A DNA stretch of 64,000 bases from Phycicoccus flavus (lineage in GTDB: Bacteria > Actinomycetota > Actinomycetes > Actinomycetales > Dermatophilaceae). A program made the position numbers and the translations under genes. Under the pieces are notes generated by a model. It had not been told where the DNA came from. It made no database searches and saw nothing but the letters and a program-made list of their open reading frames with translations. Numbering within the stretch: the stretch's first letter is position 1; the number at the start of each line of letters is the position of its first letter. Shown in pieces: positions 29,870 through 38,029 of this stretch. Where the stretch lies: the NCBI RefSeq assembly GCF_004025965.2, contig NZ_SAYU02000009.1, positions 17,168-81,167 on the forward strand. Direction: 5' to 3'.

Positions 29870-30478
29870 TCAGAGCCAGCCGGCGTCGCGGGCGACGCGG
29901 ACGGCGTCGGCGCGGTTGCGGGCGGTCGTCTTGCCGATGATCGAGCTGAGGTGGTTGCGCACCGTCCCCTCGGACAGGTACAGCGACTTCGCCATCTGCG
30001 CGATCGTCGCGCCGGTGGCGGCGGCGCGCAGCACCTCGGTCTCGCGCGGGGTGAGCGGGCTGTCCCCGAGCGCCAGCGAGTCCGCGGCCAGGGCCGGGTC
30101 GACGACCCGCAGCCCGGCGTGCGCCCGCCGGACGGCGTCGGCCAGCCCCGCCGCCGGGGTGTCCTTGACGACGAACCCGGACGCGCCGGCCTGCATCGCC
30201 CGGCGCAGGTAGCCCGGTCGCCCGAAGGTCGTGACGACGAGGACGTGCACCGACGGGTGGCGCTCGCGGATCCGGGTCGTCGCCTCGATGCCGTCGCCGC
30301 CGGGCATCTCGACGTCCATGAGGACGACGTCGGGCGCGGTCTCCTCGACGACGGTGAGCACCTCCTCCCCGTTCTCGGCCTGCCCGACGACCTCGAGGTC
30401 GGGCTCGAGGTCGAGCAGCGCCGCGAGGGCGCCCCGCACGAGCGCCTGGTCGTCGGCCAGGACGAGTCGGATGGTCAC
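29870..30478 (-). CDS. NarL/LuxR-family response regulator
   Basis: 202-aa DesR-like DNA-binding regulator. The receiver domain spans about 1-120, with the acidic pair DD at 9-10, the phospho-acceptor Asp55 in VVLMDVEMP, and Lys in FVVKDTP. A LuxR-type helix-turn-helix is at about 138-195 (LTPRETEVLRAAA, then LYLSEGTVRNHLSSI). GTG start; it overlaps the kinase stop by 4 nt, so the pair is an operon and cognate. Targets cannot be read from the window. Confidence 0.93.
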   Translation of the reverse strand: MTIRLVLADDQALVRGALAALLDLEPDLEVVGQAENGEEVLTVVEETAPDVVLMDVEMPGGDGIEATTRIRERHPSVHVLVVTTFGRPGYLRRAMQAGASGFVVKDTPAAGLADAVRRAHAGLRVVDPALAADSLALGDSPLTPRETEVLRAAATGATIAQMAKSLYLSEGTVRNHLSSIIGKTTARNRADAVRVARDAGWL

Positions 30479-31668
30479 GCGTCACCTCCGGTGCTGCCGT
30501 TCGCGCTGACGACGAGCTCGAAGCCGCGCGGGTCGACGCGGCGCGCGCTCAGCGTCGCCCCGACCGCGCGGGCGCGCTCGGCGAGCCCGCCGAGCCCGTG
30601 CCCCTGCCGCCGACCGGCCGGCCCCGGCATCGTCACCTGGCCGTCGTCGGACAGCCGCAGCCCGTCGTCGTCGATGTGCACCCGGCAGACCCGGGCGCCG
30701 CTGTGCCGGATGACGTTCGTGACGCCCTCGCGCACCGTCCACGCGTAGAGCTCGCGCAGGGCGGGGTCGATGCCGTCGACCCGGCGCGGCAGGTCGGCCT
30801 CGATGCCGGCCGACTCCAGCGCGGCCCGGGCCCGGGCGATCTCCCCGGCGAGCGAGATCTCGCGGAAGCCCTCGACGGCGCCGCGGACGTCGGCCAGCGC
30901 CTCGCGAGAGAGCGACTCGACGGCGGCCATCTCCGCCTTGGCCTTCCCGGGGTCGAGGTCGACGAGCCGCGTCGCGAGCTCGGCCTTGACCCGGATGACG
31001 GTGAGCGAGTGCCCGAGGATGTCGTGCAGGTCGCGCGCCACCCGGTTGCGCTCCTCCTCGACGGCTAGGCGGGCGTTCTCGCGCCGGGCCTCGGCCAGGT
31101 CGCGCTGGCGGCGCATCGCGAGCATGGTCCCGGTGACCGCGAGCACGGCGAGGGCGATGGCGACGCTCTGGCTGTTGTCCCGTTCCCACGCGTCGAGCCG
31201 GTAGGCGAGCACCTCGTACAGGACGACGAGCCCGGCGGCGACGGCGTAGGGGAGCCAGCCGCGGAAGGTGAGCAGCCCGATGACGGCGAGGAACACCCAG
31301 GTCGCCGTCGCGACCTGGCCCAGGGAGACCGTCGCCACCACGACGAGGACGCACAGGACGCCGTAGCGCACGAGCACCGGCCACGGGGTCCCGGCGGGCG
31401 AGGCACCCTCGACCCAGGCCGGCCGCAGGGGGCGGACCTGCGCGAACTGCCACACCCACACGGCCGCGAACGCGACGACGGCCGCGAGCCCGACGAGGCC
31501 GTCCGCGGTGTCCCGGAGCCGCCACCCGGCGAGCAGGGGGTCCGCGAGGTAGACGAGCCCGACCAGGCCCACGAACCGCTGCCAGGGGAGCGACGCGCCG
31601 GGGTCCCGCGGGGTCAGGTCGTCGTCCTCGCGACGACGGTCGAGCCACGACGGGGCGTTCACCGACAC
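30475..31668 (-). CDS. DesK-like sensor histidine kinase
   Basis: 397-aa membrane sensor. The N-terminal half has about five to six hydrophobic segments (residues about 25-165) with no large extracytoplasmic domain, then a coiled coil. The HisKA_3 dimerisation motif RVARDLHDILGHSLT carries the phospho-His near 213. The C-terminal ATPase domain (about 290-390) has NVIRHSGA (N box) and GHGLGGLAERA (G box). This layout resembles DesK-type thermo/lipid sensors, so a membrane-state signal is plausible but unproven. A GTG start is used; no clear SD is seen. Confidence 0.9.
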   Translation of the reverse strand: MSVNAPSWLDRRREDDDLTPRDPGASLPWQRFVGLVGLVYLADPLLAGWRLRDTADGLVGLAAVVAFAAVWVWQFAQVRPLRPAWVEGASPAGTPWPVLVRYGVLCVLVVVATVSLGQVATATWVFLAVIGLLTFRGWLPYAVAAGLVVLYEVLAYRLDAWERDNSQSVAIALAVLAVTGTMLAMRRQRDLAEARRENARLAVEEERNRVARDLHDILGHSLTVIRVKAELATRLVDLDPGKAKAEMAAVESLSREALADVRGAVEGFREISLAGEIARARAALESAGIEADLPRRVDGIDPALRELYAWTVREGVTNVIRHSGARVCRVHIDDDGLRLSDDGQVTMPGPAGRRQGHGLGGLAERARAVGATLSARRVDPRGFELVVSANGSTGGDA

Positions 31669-31827
31669 AGCGTCTCAGAACCCCGCGGCCGGCGGGCTCG
31701 CACCCGCCCGGAGCCCGCGGGGCCGGCGGCGCCTCGCGCGGTCCGCAGGTCGGTCCATGCCAGTGAGGGTGCCGGTCGAAATCGGCCGGGACACCGGACG
31801 GCGGTCACCCGCCGGTCGTGACGTCCG

Positions 31828-32445
31828 TCAGGGGGCCGGCGGCCCGAGCGCGGAGAGTCGCTCGCGGCCCGCGAGCCGCCAGACCTCGAGCGCGGCCGTG
31901 GCGTTGAGCAGGACGATGCCGGCGCCGAGGACGATGTCCGGCCAGCCCGAACGGGTCCACGCCGTCACCCCCGCCATGACGACGACCGCGAGGTTGACGC
32001 CGACGTCGTTGCGGGCCGAGAGCCAGGCCGCGCGGCCGATCGACCCGCCGTGGCGGCGGACCCGGACGAGGAGCAGCGCGCAGGTGCCGTTGACCGCCGC
32101 CGCGCCGAGCGCCGTGAGCACGAGGGCGGTGACGTCCGGCGGGACGGGGTCGCCCGCCTTGGCCACGGCCTGCCAGGCCGCCGCCAGGGCCGGCACGAGG
32201 ATGATGACGGCCATCGCGCGCCCGGCCAGCGCCCGGCGCGCCAGGGGCCAGCCCAGTGCCACGGCGATGAGCAGGTTCACCGCGGCGTCCTCGAGGAAGT
32301 CGACGGAGTCGGCCACCAGCGCCACCGACCCGATGAGCAGCGCGACGACGGCCTCGACCGCGAACCCCGCGAGGTTGAGCCCGGCGACGACACCGACGAC
32401 GCGCCGGACCCCGCGCTGGTCGTCGACGGCCCGTGAGTCGGTCAT
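31828..32445 (-). CDS. Cation diffusion facilitator-type metal transporter
   Basis: Inner-membrane CDF family antiporter of 205 aa with about five to six membrane segments. The metal-site helix has LVADSVDFLEDAA near 45-57 (Asp residues of the transport site) and the paired helix has AAWLSARNDVGVN near 145-157. The cytoplasmic C-terminal domain is absent, so this is a short CDF form. Zn2+, Co2+ or Mn2+ are possible substrates; given the cobalt importer elsewhere in the window, cobalt efflux is a guess. The ATG at 32445 is preferred; two ATGs lie 9 and 12 nt upstream. Confidence 0.85.
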   Translation of the reverse strand: MTDSRAVDDQRGVRRVVGVVAGLNLAGFAVEAVVALLIGSVALVADSVDFLEDAAVNLLIAVALGWPLARRALAGRAMAVIILVPALAAAWQAVAKAGDPVPPDVTALVLTALGAAAVNGTCALLLVRVRRHGGSIGRAAWLSARNDVGVNLAVVVMAGVTAWTRSGWPDIVLGAGIVLLNATAALEVWRLAGRERLSALGPPAP

Positions 32446-32505
32446 GTCCGGCATCATCGCCGCTCCGGGCGTCCGCTCGCGTCGGGCGACGCGCCCGGAC
32501 TCGCC

Positions 32506-32511
32506 TACCCT
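32506..32511 (+). promoter_or_regulatory. -10 box of L7/L12-like membrane protein gene
   Basis: TACCCT, 6 nt before the ATG; leaderless arrangement. Confidence 0.5.
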
Positions 32512-32517
32512 GGTGCC

Positions 32518-32799
32518 ATGTGGCTGTTCCGGCTCCTGCTCATCGTCGCCGTCGTCGTCGCCGTCTGGTACGTCGTGCGCGCGCTGCGGTCCGGCGGTGT
32601 GCCCTCGCTGTCCACCCACGTCCGCTTCACCCCGGTCGAGGAGCTGCCCGCCCAGGCCCGCCAGGCCATCGACGTCCAGCTGGCGCAGGACAACCTCATC
32701 GCGGCCATCAAGCTCTACCGCGAGGCCACCGGGGTAGGGCTCAAGGAGTCCAAGACCGCGGTCGAGACCTACAAGTGGAAGCAGGGCGGCCAGGCGTGA
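32518..32799 (+). CDS. Small membrane protein with L7/L12 C-terminal-like domain
   Basis: 93-aa protein: one N-terminal membrane helix (residues about 2-22), a short linker, then about 45-90 resembling the C-terminal domain of ribosomal protein L7/L12 (IAAIKLYREATGVGLKESKTAVE; compare the Lys/Leu/Ala pattern of L7/L12 helices). In L7/L12 this domain recruits translation GTPases. A membrane-tethered copy could bind a ribosomal or GTPase partner at the membrane, but no function is established here. It overlaps the DUF4233 gene by 4 nt. Confidence 0.75.
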   Translation: MWLFRLLLIVAVVVAVWYVVRALRSGGVPSLSTHVRFTPVEELPAQARQAIDVQLAQDNLIAAIKLYREATGVGLKESKTAVETYKWKQGGQA

Positions 32800-33224
32800 G
32801 GCCGTTGCCGCTCGTCGGCCGTCAGGGGCGCCTGACCTTCCGGCTCCTCGCCGTCGTGCTCGTCGGGCAGGCGATCGTCCTCGTCTTCTTCGCCCTCGTG
32901 GCGCGGGGGTTCGCCGTCGCCGAGGGCCGGGACGCCGAGGCCACCCGGCTGCTGTGGCTCGGGCTCGGTCTCGCGGCGCTGTCCGTCGTCGGGGCCGGCC
33001 TCATGCGCTCGCCCGTGGGCGTCACCGTGGGCTGGGTCGTCCAGGCCCTCACCTGGGCCAGCGCGGTGCTCGTGCACTCGATGGTCGCGGTGGCGCTGAT
33101 CTTCTCGGCCCTGTGGGTGTTCCTCTTCGTCAAGGGGCGCCAGGCCGACGCCCTCGTGGCCCGCCACGCCGCGGAGGCGGCCGCCGGTGACGCCGCTCCG
33201 GGCAGCGGCGCGCCCGGCCACTAG
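32796..33224 (+). CDS. DUF4233 membrane protein
   Basis: 142-aa protein with four hydrophobic segments (about 10-32, 42-62, 66-88, 92-112), matching the DUF4233 family found in actinobacteria between folC and ndk. Function unknown. The GTG start overlaps the upstream stop (GTGA). Its stop codon TAG is also the first three bases of the probable -10 box TAGGGT of ndk. Confidence 0.82.
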   Translation: MRPLPLVGRQGRLTFRLLAVVLVGQAIVLVFFALVARGFAVAEGRDAEATRLLWLGLGLAALSVVGAGLMRSPVGVTVGWVVQALTWASAVLVHSMVAVALIFSALWVFLFVKGRQADALVARHAAEAAAGDAAPGSGAPGH

Positions 33225-33227
33225 GGT
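33222..33227 (+). promoter_or_regulatory. -10 box of ndk overlapping the upstream stop codon
   Basis: TAGGGT, 6 nt before the GTG of ndk. Its TAG is the stop codon of the DUF4233 gene. Confidence 0.5.
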
Positions 33228-33233
33228 GGACGC

Positions 33234-33656
33234 GTGACCACCGAACGCTCCCTCGTCCTCGTCAAGCCCGACGGCCACGCCCGCGGCCTCACCGGCGAGG
33301 TGCTGCGCCGCATCGAGGCCAAGGGGTACACCCTCGTCGCCCTCGAGGTGCGCGTCCCCGAGGTGGAGATGCTGCACCGGCACTACGCCGAGCACGAGGG
33401 CAAGCCGTTCTTCGAGCCGCTCGTCGAGTTCATGTCCTCCGGGCCGGTCACCGCCGCCGTCATCGAGGGCGAGCGCTGCATCGAGGGCTTCCGCGCGCTG
33501 GCCGGCGCCACCGACCCCACCGCCGCCGCCCCGGGCTCGATCCGCGGCGACCTCGGCCGTGACTGGGGCGAGAAGGTCCAGAAGAACATCGTCCACGGCT
33601 CCGACTCCCCGGAGTCCGCCGCGCGCGAGATCGACATCTGGTTCCCCGGGCTCTGA
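33234..33656 (+). CDS. ndk: Nucleoside diphosphate kinase
   Basis: Transfers the gamma-phosphate between nucleoside triphosphates and diphosphates. The 140-aa length is standard. It begins with ERSLVLVKPDG (Lys contacting phosphate); the phospho-His is in NIVHGSDS near 119-126; SIRGDLG and the C-terminal EIDIWFP are conserved. GTG start is supported by a leaderless -10 box. It converges on the lipoprotein gene with 43 bp between. Confidence 0.97.
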   Translation: MTTERSLVLVKPDGHARGLTGEVLRRIEAKGYTLVALEVRVPEVEMLHRHYAEHEGKPFFEPLVEFMSSGPVTAAVIEGERCIEGFRALAGATDPTAAAPGSIRGDLGRDWGEKVQKNIVHGSDSPESAAREIDIWFPGL

Positions 33657-33699
33657 GCCACCGGCCCCGCCGGGCGGCCACCGCCGCGGGGGCCCCGCG

Positions 33700-34422
33700 T
33701 CAGGAGGCCCGGAGCCGCGCGTCGACCCCCTCGGCGATCGTCGACAGCGCGTCGAACGGGGGCAGCCCCGCCTGGTCGAACCCGACGAGCGCGACGAGCG
33801 CGTCGCCCCGCCGGAAGACGGTGACCTGCGAGGTCGCGCCGGCGTCGGCAACGAAGGCGACGGAGACCGACTCTGCTCCGACGGTGGGCTCCCGCCGCGC
33901 GGCGAAGACCCGCCCGTCGGCGTCCCGTCCCTTCTCGACGCAGGCGGCGACGGCCGGGGCGAGGTCGGCCATGACGTCCCCGGCCACCCCCCGCGGCAGC
34001 ACGAAGGTGTACTGCAGCACGTAGGGGCCGGAGTCGCCCGCCTGGTACAGGTGCAGCGCCGCCCCGGGGGCGGTCCCGCGCTCCAGCCGCACGCCGCAGT
34101 ACTCGGGGTCGCCGGGGTAGGCCGGCAGGGCCTTCGTCGGGTCGACCTGGGCCCAGCCGTCCGGCAGCCGGTCCTTGGGCGGGTAGGCCGCCGTCGCGCG
34201 CCGCTGGGCCTCGAGGTCGAAGGGCGGCGGCGGGCTCGGCACGGTGGACTCCGAGGGGCTGGGGGAGGGGGACGCTGGGGGCGACGCGGCAGGCGTGGCG
34301 GACCCGGGGGACGTGGTCGACCCGGTGCGCTCGGCAGCGCCGTCGCCGGCCCCGCACCCGACAAGGGCGAGGGTGAGAAGGGCCACTGTGGCGGCCGCCC
34401 GGACGGGGGACACGGCGCTCAC
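33700..34422 (-). CDS. Secreted lipoprotein of unknown function
   Basis: 240-aa predicted lipoprotein. An N-terminal signal with lipobox LALVGC (Cys23) is followed by a Ser/Pro/Thr-rich linker to about residue 65. The folded part (about 70-240) is not recognised; it has two cysteines (EYCG and VAACVE) that may pair. The GTG start overlaps the SGNH hydrolase stop by 4 nt, so it is probably cotranscribed and may act with that enzyme at the cell surface. Confidence 0.75.
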   Translation of the reverse strand: MSAVSPVRAAATVALLTLALVGCGAGDGAAERTGSTTSPGSATPAASPPASPSPSPSESTVPSPPPPFDLEAQRRATAAYPPKDRLPDGWAQVDPTKALPAYPGDPEYCGVRLERGTAPGAALHLYQAGDSGPYVLQYTFVLPRGVAGDVMADLAPAVAACVEKGRDADGRVFAARREPTVGAESVSVAFVADAGATSQVTVFRRGDALVALVGFDQAGLPPFDALSTIAEGVDARLRAS

Positions 34423-35621
34423 CGTCCGTTCCTGATCTGCTCGGCCACCAACGCGGCGATCCTACGGTGGCCCTCGTCGTTGGGGTGGAAGCTGCCGTTG
34501 CTCACCGGCTTGCCGCTGTCGAAGTTGCCCCCGAAGCCGACCCGCAGGCCGTTCATGCACGAGGTCGCGGTCCCGATCTCGCACCCCTCGAACGCGTCGC
34601 GGGGGTCGACGAACTCGAACCCGGCGTCGGCGCCGCCGGCGTCGAGCACGGCCTGGCGCAGGGCGTCGTCGAGCACCCCGACCTGCTCGTTGATCCACCG
34701 CTGGTCCCCGGGCTGGATCATCGAGGTGGTCGAGGACGGGTCCGCGGGGAAGAACCGGGGGTAGCCGACGACGACGACGCGGGCGTTCGGAGCCCGCTCC
34801 CGGATGTCCTGGAGGAGCTGGGTGAGCCGGGCCTGGGTCAGGGGGATGCGGCCCGCGGCGTCACGGGCGGCCTGCGAGCCGCGGCAGGACGTCGGGGGAG
34901 CGCCGCTGACGCCGTCGTAGAAGGAGACGGCCGTCGCCGTGACGCACTCGGTGAGCACCTCGGCGAACCCGACGTCGTTGCCGCCGACGGAGAAGGTCAC
35001 GAGGCTCGTGTGCTCGTCGAGGGCGTCCAGCTGCGGCGCCTCGCCCTCGTTCTGCCGGTTCGGGTGCTCGACGTGGTGCACCCGGTCGTTGGGCTCGTAG
35101 AAGTCGTCGATGACGGCGCCGCTGCAGGCGTGGAACCCGAAGCCGCCCTTGAAGGTGAAGGTGCCGCTGACCTGCTGCGAGTAGGCGCCGGTGGAGCGGT
35201 GGCACATGTTCTGGTGCACGTCCCCGGGCCACAGGCCGTGCTGGTCCCACCACTTCTTCCACTGGTTGTCGTCGTCGGTGCCGGGCTCGTACTCGCTCCC
35301 GCCCTCGCCCGAGGAGTACGAGTCGCCGAGGCCGACGTACCTCCCCTTCGTCGCACGCTGCTCGGGGGTGAGGGTGTCGTCGGCGTACCACGGACCGGAC
35401 GGCAGGTCGGGCACGGCGTCGGGGAGGGCGGCGGGAACGGCCCGGCCGCAGGAGTCGGCGCTCCCCTGGCCGGTGACCATGCACCACGCGGTGGCCGTCG
35501 TCGGCGTGATGCGGGGGGCGAGGACGTACCCGACGGCGGCGACGACGCCCGCGACGGCGAGGAGGATGCCGATGTAGTCGAGCGCGGAGGACCCCCGTTC
35601 GGACCGCCGCCGAGTCTCCAT
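34419..35621 (-). CDS. Membrane-anchored SGNH/GDSL hydrolase
   Basis: 400-aa extracytoplasmic esterase or lipase. Basic N-terminus, then one membrane segment (about 15-37, LDYIGILLAVAGVVAAVGYV). SGNH blocks: GDSYSSGEG near 96 (nucleophile Ser), GGND near 213 (oxyanion Asn), and HPNDEGH near 380 (catalytic His, with Asp nearby). Six cysteines probably form disulfides, as in secreted actinobacterial SGNH lipases. Substrate unknown. First gene of a two-gene operon with the lipoprotein. The 116 bp upstream to the next gene hold no recognisable motif beyond a TTGACT hexamer 6 nt before the ATG. Confidence 0.88.
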   Translation of the reverse strand: METRRRSERGSSALDYIGILLAVAGVVAAVGYVLAPRITPTTATAWCMVTGQGSADSCGRAVPAALPDAVPDLPSGPWYADDTLTPEQRATKGRYVGLGDSYSSGEGGSEYEPGTDDDNQWKKWWDQHGLWPGDVHQNMCHRSTGAYSQQVSGTFTFKGGFGFHACSGAVIDDFYEPNDRVHHVEHPNRQNEGEAPQLDALDEHTSLVTFSVGGNDVGFAEVLTECVTATAVSFYDGVSGAPPTSCRGSQAARDAAGRIPLTQARLTQLLQDIRERAPNARVVVVGYPRFFPADPSSTTSMIQPGDQRWINEQVGVLDDALRQAVLDAGGADAGFEFVDPRDAFEGCEIGTATSCMNGLRVGFGGNFDSGKPVSNGSFHPNDEGHRRIAALVAEQIRNGR

Positions 35622-35737
35622 GGGCGCAGTCAACCGGCGGTGCACCGCCCTGCCATGGGCCCGCGGGCCCGACCTCGGGCCCCGATCCGCCGGCTCCCGG
35701 CTGGGCCCGGCGCCCGCCTCGAGGCCCCCGCGAGGGG

Positions 35738-36019
35738 TCAGCCGGTGGCGAGGAAGAGGCCCCAGCCGAGCGCGAGGACGGCGAGCCGCACGACCGCACT
35801 GGCGGTCGGCGCCCGGCGCAGCAGGAGCCAGACCCCGACGGCGACGAGCACGGCCGGGGCGAGGGTGAGGAAGAGGCGCTCGCCGGTGCCGCTGCCGGCC
35901 TCGGGGTCGAGGAAGCCGGTGGCCCAGTAGGCGAGCAGGCCGGCGAGGCACGCGAGCGCGCTGAGCACCGTGAGTGCCGCCGCGGTGCGGGTCAGCGGTG
36001 TCGCCTCGATGCTCGCCAT
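35738..36019 (-). CDS. Small integral membrane protein
   Basis: 93-aa protein with three hydrophobic stretches (about 10-32, 45-62, 70-90) and little else; not assigned to a family. The ATG at 36019 is chosen because it gives a membrane helix right at the N-terminus and has an AGGGGG purine run upstream; the frame is open further 5' but that part is low-complexity. A TAGCGT hexamer (minus strand, 36054-36049) is a possible -10. Divergent from mreB. Confidence 0.6.
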   Translation of the reverse strand: MASIEATPLTRTAAALTVLSALACLAGLLAYWATGFLDPEAGSGTGERLFLTLAPAVLVAVGVWLLLRRAPTASAVVRLAVLALGWGLFLATG

Positions 36020-36085
36020 CGTCGTCCCCCTGGGTTCTTCGACGCCCACGCTAGCGCCCACCCGACCGGTCGAGACCGCCTCGTG

Positions 36086-36112
36086 CGTCACGTCCGTCAC
36101 ATCCGTCACACG
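36086..36112. repeat. Three head-to-tail 9-bp repeats upstream of mreB
   Basis: CGTCACGTC, CGTCACATC and CGTCACACG follow one another without gaps, about 60 bp upstream of the mreB -10 in the divergent 36020-36185 spacer. The helical-turn spacing (9 bp) is compatible with cooperative binding of a regulator; which one is unknown. Confidence 0.5.
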
Positions 36113-36172
36113 GGGAGGGGACGGGCCTCCGGGGCACGGCGTTGCCTCCCGGGCGGGGCCCTCCTCCCGACC

Positions 36173-36178
36173 TAGCCT
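36173..36178 (+). promoter_or_regulatory. -10 box of mre operon
   Basis: TAGCCT, 7 nt before the mreB ATG; leaderless arrangement. Confidence 0.5.
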
Positions 36179-36185
36179 GCTGGCC

Positions 36186-37220
36186 ATGAGCGGCTGGGCA
36201 GCGGGCTGGGCCTACGGCAGGGACCTCGCGATCGACCTCGGCACCGCGAACACCGTCGTCTACGAGCGCGGCCGCGGCGTCGTCCTCGACGAGCCGTCCG
36301 TCGTCGCCGTCGCCACCGGCACCAGCCGGCTCGTCGCCGCCGGCAGCCGGGCCAAGGAGATGCTCGGCCGCACGCCCGAGACCGTGACCGCGGTCCGGCC
36401 GCTGCGCGACGGAGTCATCTCCGACGCCGACGTCACCGAGCGGATGATCCGCTGGTTCGTCGACCGGGTGGCGCCCTCGCGCCTCGTGCGGCCCCGGGTC
36501 GTCGTCTGCGTCCCGAGCGACATCACGAGCGTCGAGCGCCGGGCGCTCGAGGACGCGACCCTGCGCTCGGGCGCCCGCCGGGTGTACGTCATCGAGGAGA
36601 CGATGGCCGCCGCGATCGGCGCCGGGCTGCCGGTCGAGGGTACCGAGGCCTCGATGGTCGTCGACATCGGCGGCGGGACGACGGACGTCGGTGTCATCAG
36701 CCTCGGCGGCATCGTCACCTCGCGCACCGTGCGCACCGGCGGCGACGAGATCGACGAGGCCGTCGTCGCGCACGTCAAGAGCGAGTACTCGCTGCTGCTC
36801 GGGGAGTCCAGCGCCGAGCGCCTGAAGATCGCCGCGGGGTCGGCCTTCCCGCTCACCGAGGAGATCGCCGAGCGGGTGCGCGGGCGCGACCTCGTCACCG
36901 GGTTGCCCAAGACGGTGACCATCGGGTCGGCCGAGGTGCGCCGCGCCATCGAGACGCCGGTCGCGCAGATCGTCGACCTCGTCCGGTCGGTGCTCGACGT
37001 CTGCCCGCCCGAGCTCGCCGGCGACGTCGTCGACCGGGGCATCGCGCTCACCGGCGGTGGCGCGCTGCTGCGCGGCCTCGACGAGCGGCTCTCGCACGAG
37101 CTCGGGGTCCCGGTGCGCGCTGCCGAGGAGCCGCTGCGCGCCGTCGCCCGCGGCGCCGGCCGGTGCGTCGAGGAGTTCGGCACCCTCGAGCGGCTCCTCG
37201 TCGACACCCGCCGCTCATGA
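36186..37220 (+). CDS. mreB: Rod shape-determining actin homologue MreB
   Basis: 344-aa bacterial actin that forms membrane-associated filaments guiding lateral wall synthesis. Phosphate-1 loop LAIDLGTANT is at about 14-23, phosphate-2 VVDIGGGTTDVGVIS near 160, and the adenosine loop LTGGGALLRGLD near 290. An N-terminal aromatic stretch may serve as membrane anchor. It leads mreB-mreC-mreD-PBP2, each overlapping the next by 1-4 nt. MreB is not universal in actinobacteria; many cocci and rods of the Micrococcales lack it. Confidence 0.96.
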   Translation: MSGWAAGWAYGRDLAIDLGTANTVVYERGRGVVLDEPSVVAVATGTSRLVAAGSRAKEMLGRTPETVTAVRPLRDGVISDADVTERMIRWFVDRVAPSRLVRPRVVVCVPSDITSVERRALEDATLRSGARRVYVIEETMAAAIGAGLPVEGTEASMVVDIGGGTTDVGVISLGGIVTSRTVRTGGDEIDEAVVAHVKSEYSLLLGESSAERLKIAAGSAFPLTEEIAERVRGRDLVTGLPKTVTIGSAEVRRAIETPVAQIVDLVRSVLDVCPPELAGDVVDRGIALTGGGALLRGLDERLSHELGVPVRAAEEPLRAVARGAGRCVEEFGTLERLLVDTRRS

Positions 37221-38029
37221 GGCGCCGGCTCGTCCTCGTCGCGGTGGTCCTCACCGCCCTCGTCCTCGCGCTCGACGCCACCGGGCTCACGAGCCTCGGG
37301 CCGCTGCGGGCGGGGGCCGCCACCGCGCTCGGTCCGCTGGAACGGCTCGTCGCCCCGCGCGCCGACCCCGCGGCGCAGGAGCGGCTGCGCGGCTCCGTGC
37401 AGGCCGCCGTGGCGGGCCCGGCCGCCGACGACCGGCTGGCCGGGCTGCTCGCCGCGCCCGGGGTGGACGGCACCCCCGTCGTGCTCGCCCGGGTCGTCGG
37501 CGTCGGGCCGTCCGGCCCCGCCGGCCCGGAGCGGGTGACCATCGACGCCGGCTCGCGCGACGGGGTCGAGGTGGACCGCACGGTCGTGTCGGCCGACGGG
37601 CTCGTCGGCCGGGTCGTCGCCGTCGCCCCGTGGACGAGCGACGTGCTGCTCGTCGGTGCGCCCGAGCTGTCCGTGGGGGTGCGGGTGGGGGCGCGCGGCG
37701 TCCTCGGCGAGGCCTCCGGGACCGCCGCGCCCGGTGCCGCCGCGCCCGCCCCCGGCACCCTCTCGCTGGCCCTCGTCGAGCGCGGCACCATGCGCGACGG
37801 CGACCCGGTCGTCACCCTCGGCAGCATCGACGGTCGGCCGTTCGTCCCCGGTGTGCGGGTCGGGACGGTCCGCGAGGTCGAGCGGCCGGCCGGTCGGCTG
37901 GCGGCGACCGGTGTCGTCGTGCCCGCCGTCGACGTCACCGCGCTCGACCTCGTCGCCGTCGTCGTCCCGGCGCCGCGGCGCACCCCGCGCCCGGTCGTCA
38001 CGCCGTCACCGCGCCGGGCGGCGGGCTGA
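37217..38029 (+). CDS. mreC: Rod shape-determining protein MreC
   Basis: 270-aa bitopic membrane protein: one N-terminal helix (about 4-22), a periplasmic-side coiled region, then the MreC beta domain (about 85-250; VTIDAGSRDGVEVDRTVVSADGLVGRV is the family core). It links MreB/MreD to penicillin-binding proteins. ATG overlaps mreB stop (ATGA). The C-terminal Pro/Arg-rich tail is short. Confidence 0.93.
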   Translation: MRRRLVLVAVVLTALVLALDATGLTSLGPLRAGAATALGPLERLVAPRADPAAQERLRGSVQAAVAGPAADDRLAGLLAAPGVDGTPVVLARVVGVGPSGPAGPERVTIDAGSRDGVEVDRTVVSADGLVGRVVAVAPWTSDVLLVGAPELSVGVRVGARGVLGEASGTAAPGAAAPAPGTLSLALVERGTMRDGDPVVTLGSIDGRPFVPGVRVGTVREVERPAGRLAATGVVVPAVDVTALDLVAVVVPAPRRTPRPVVTPSPRRAAG

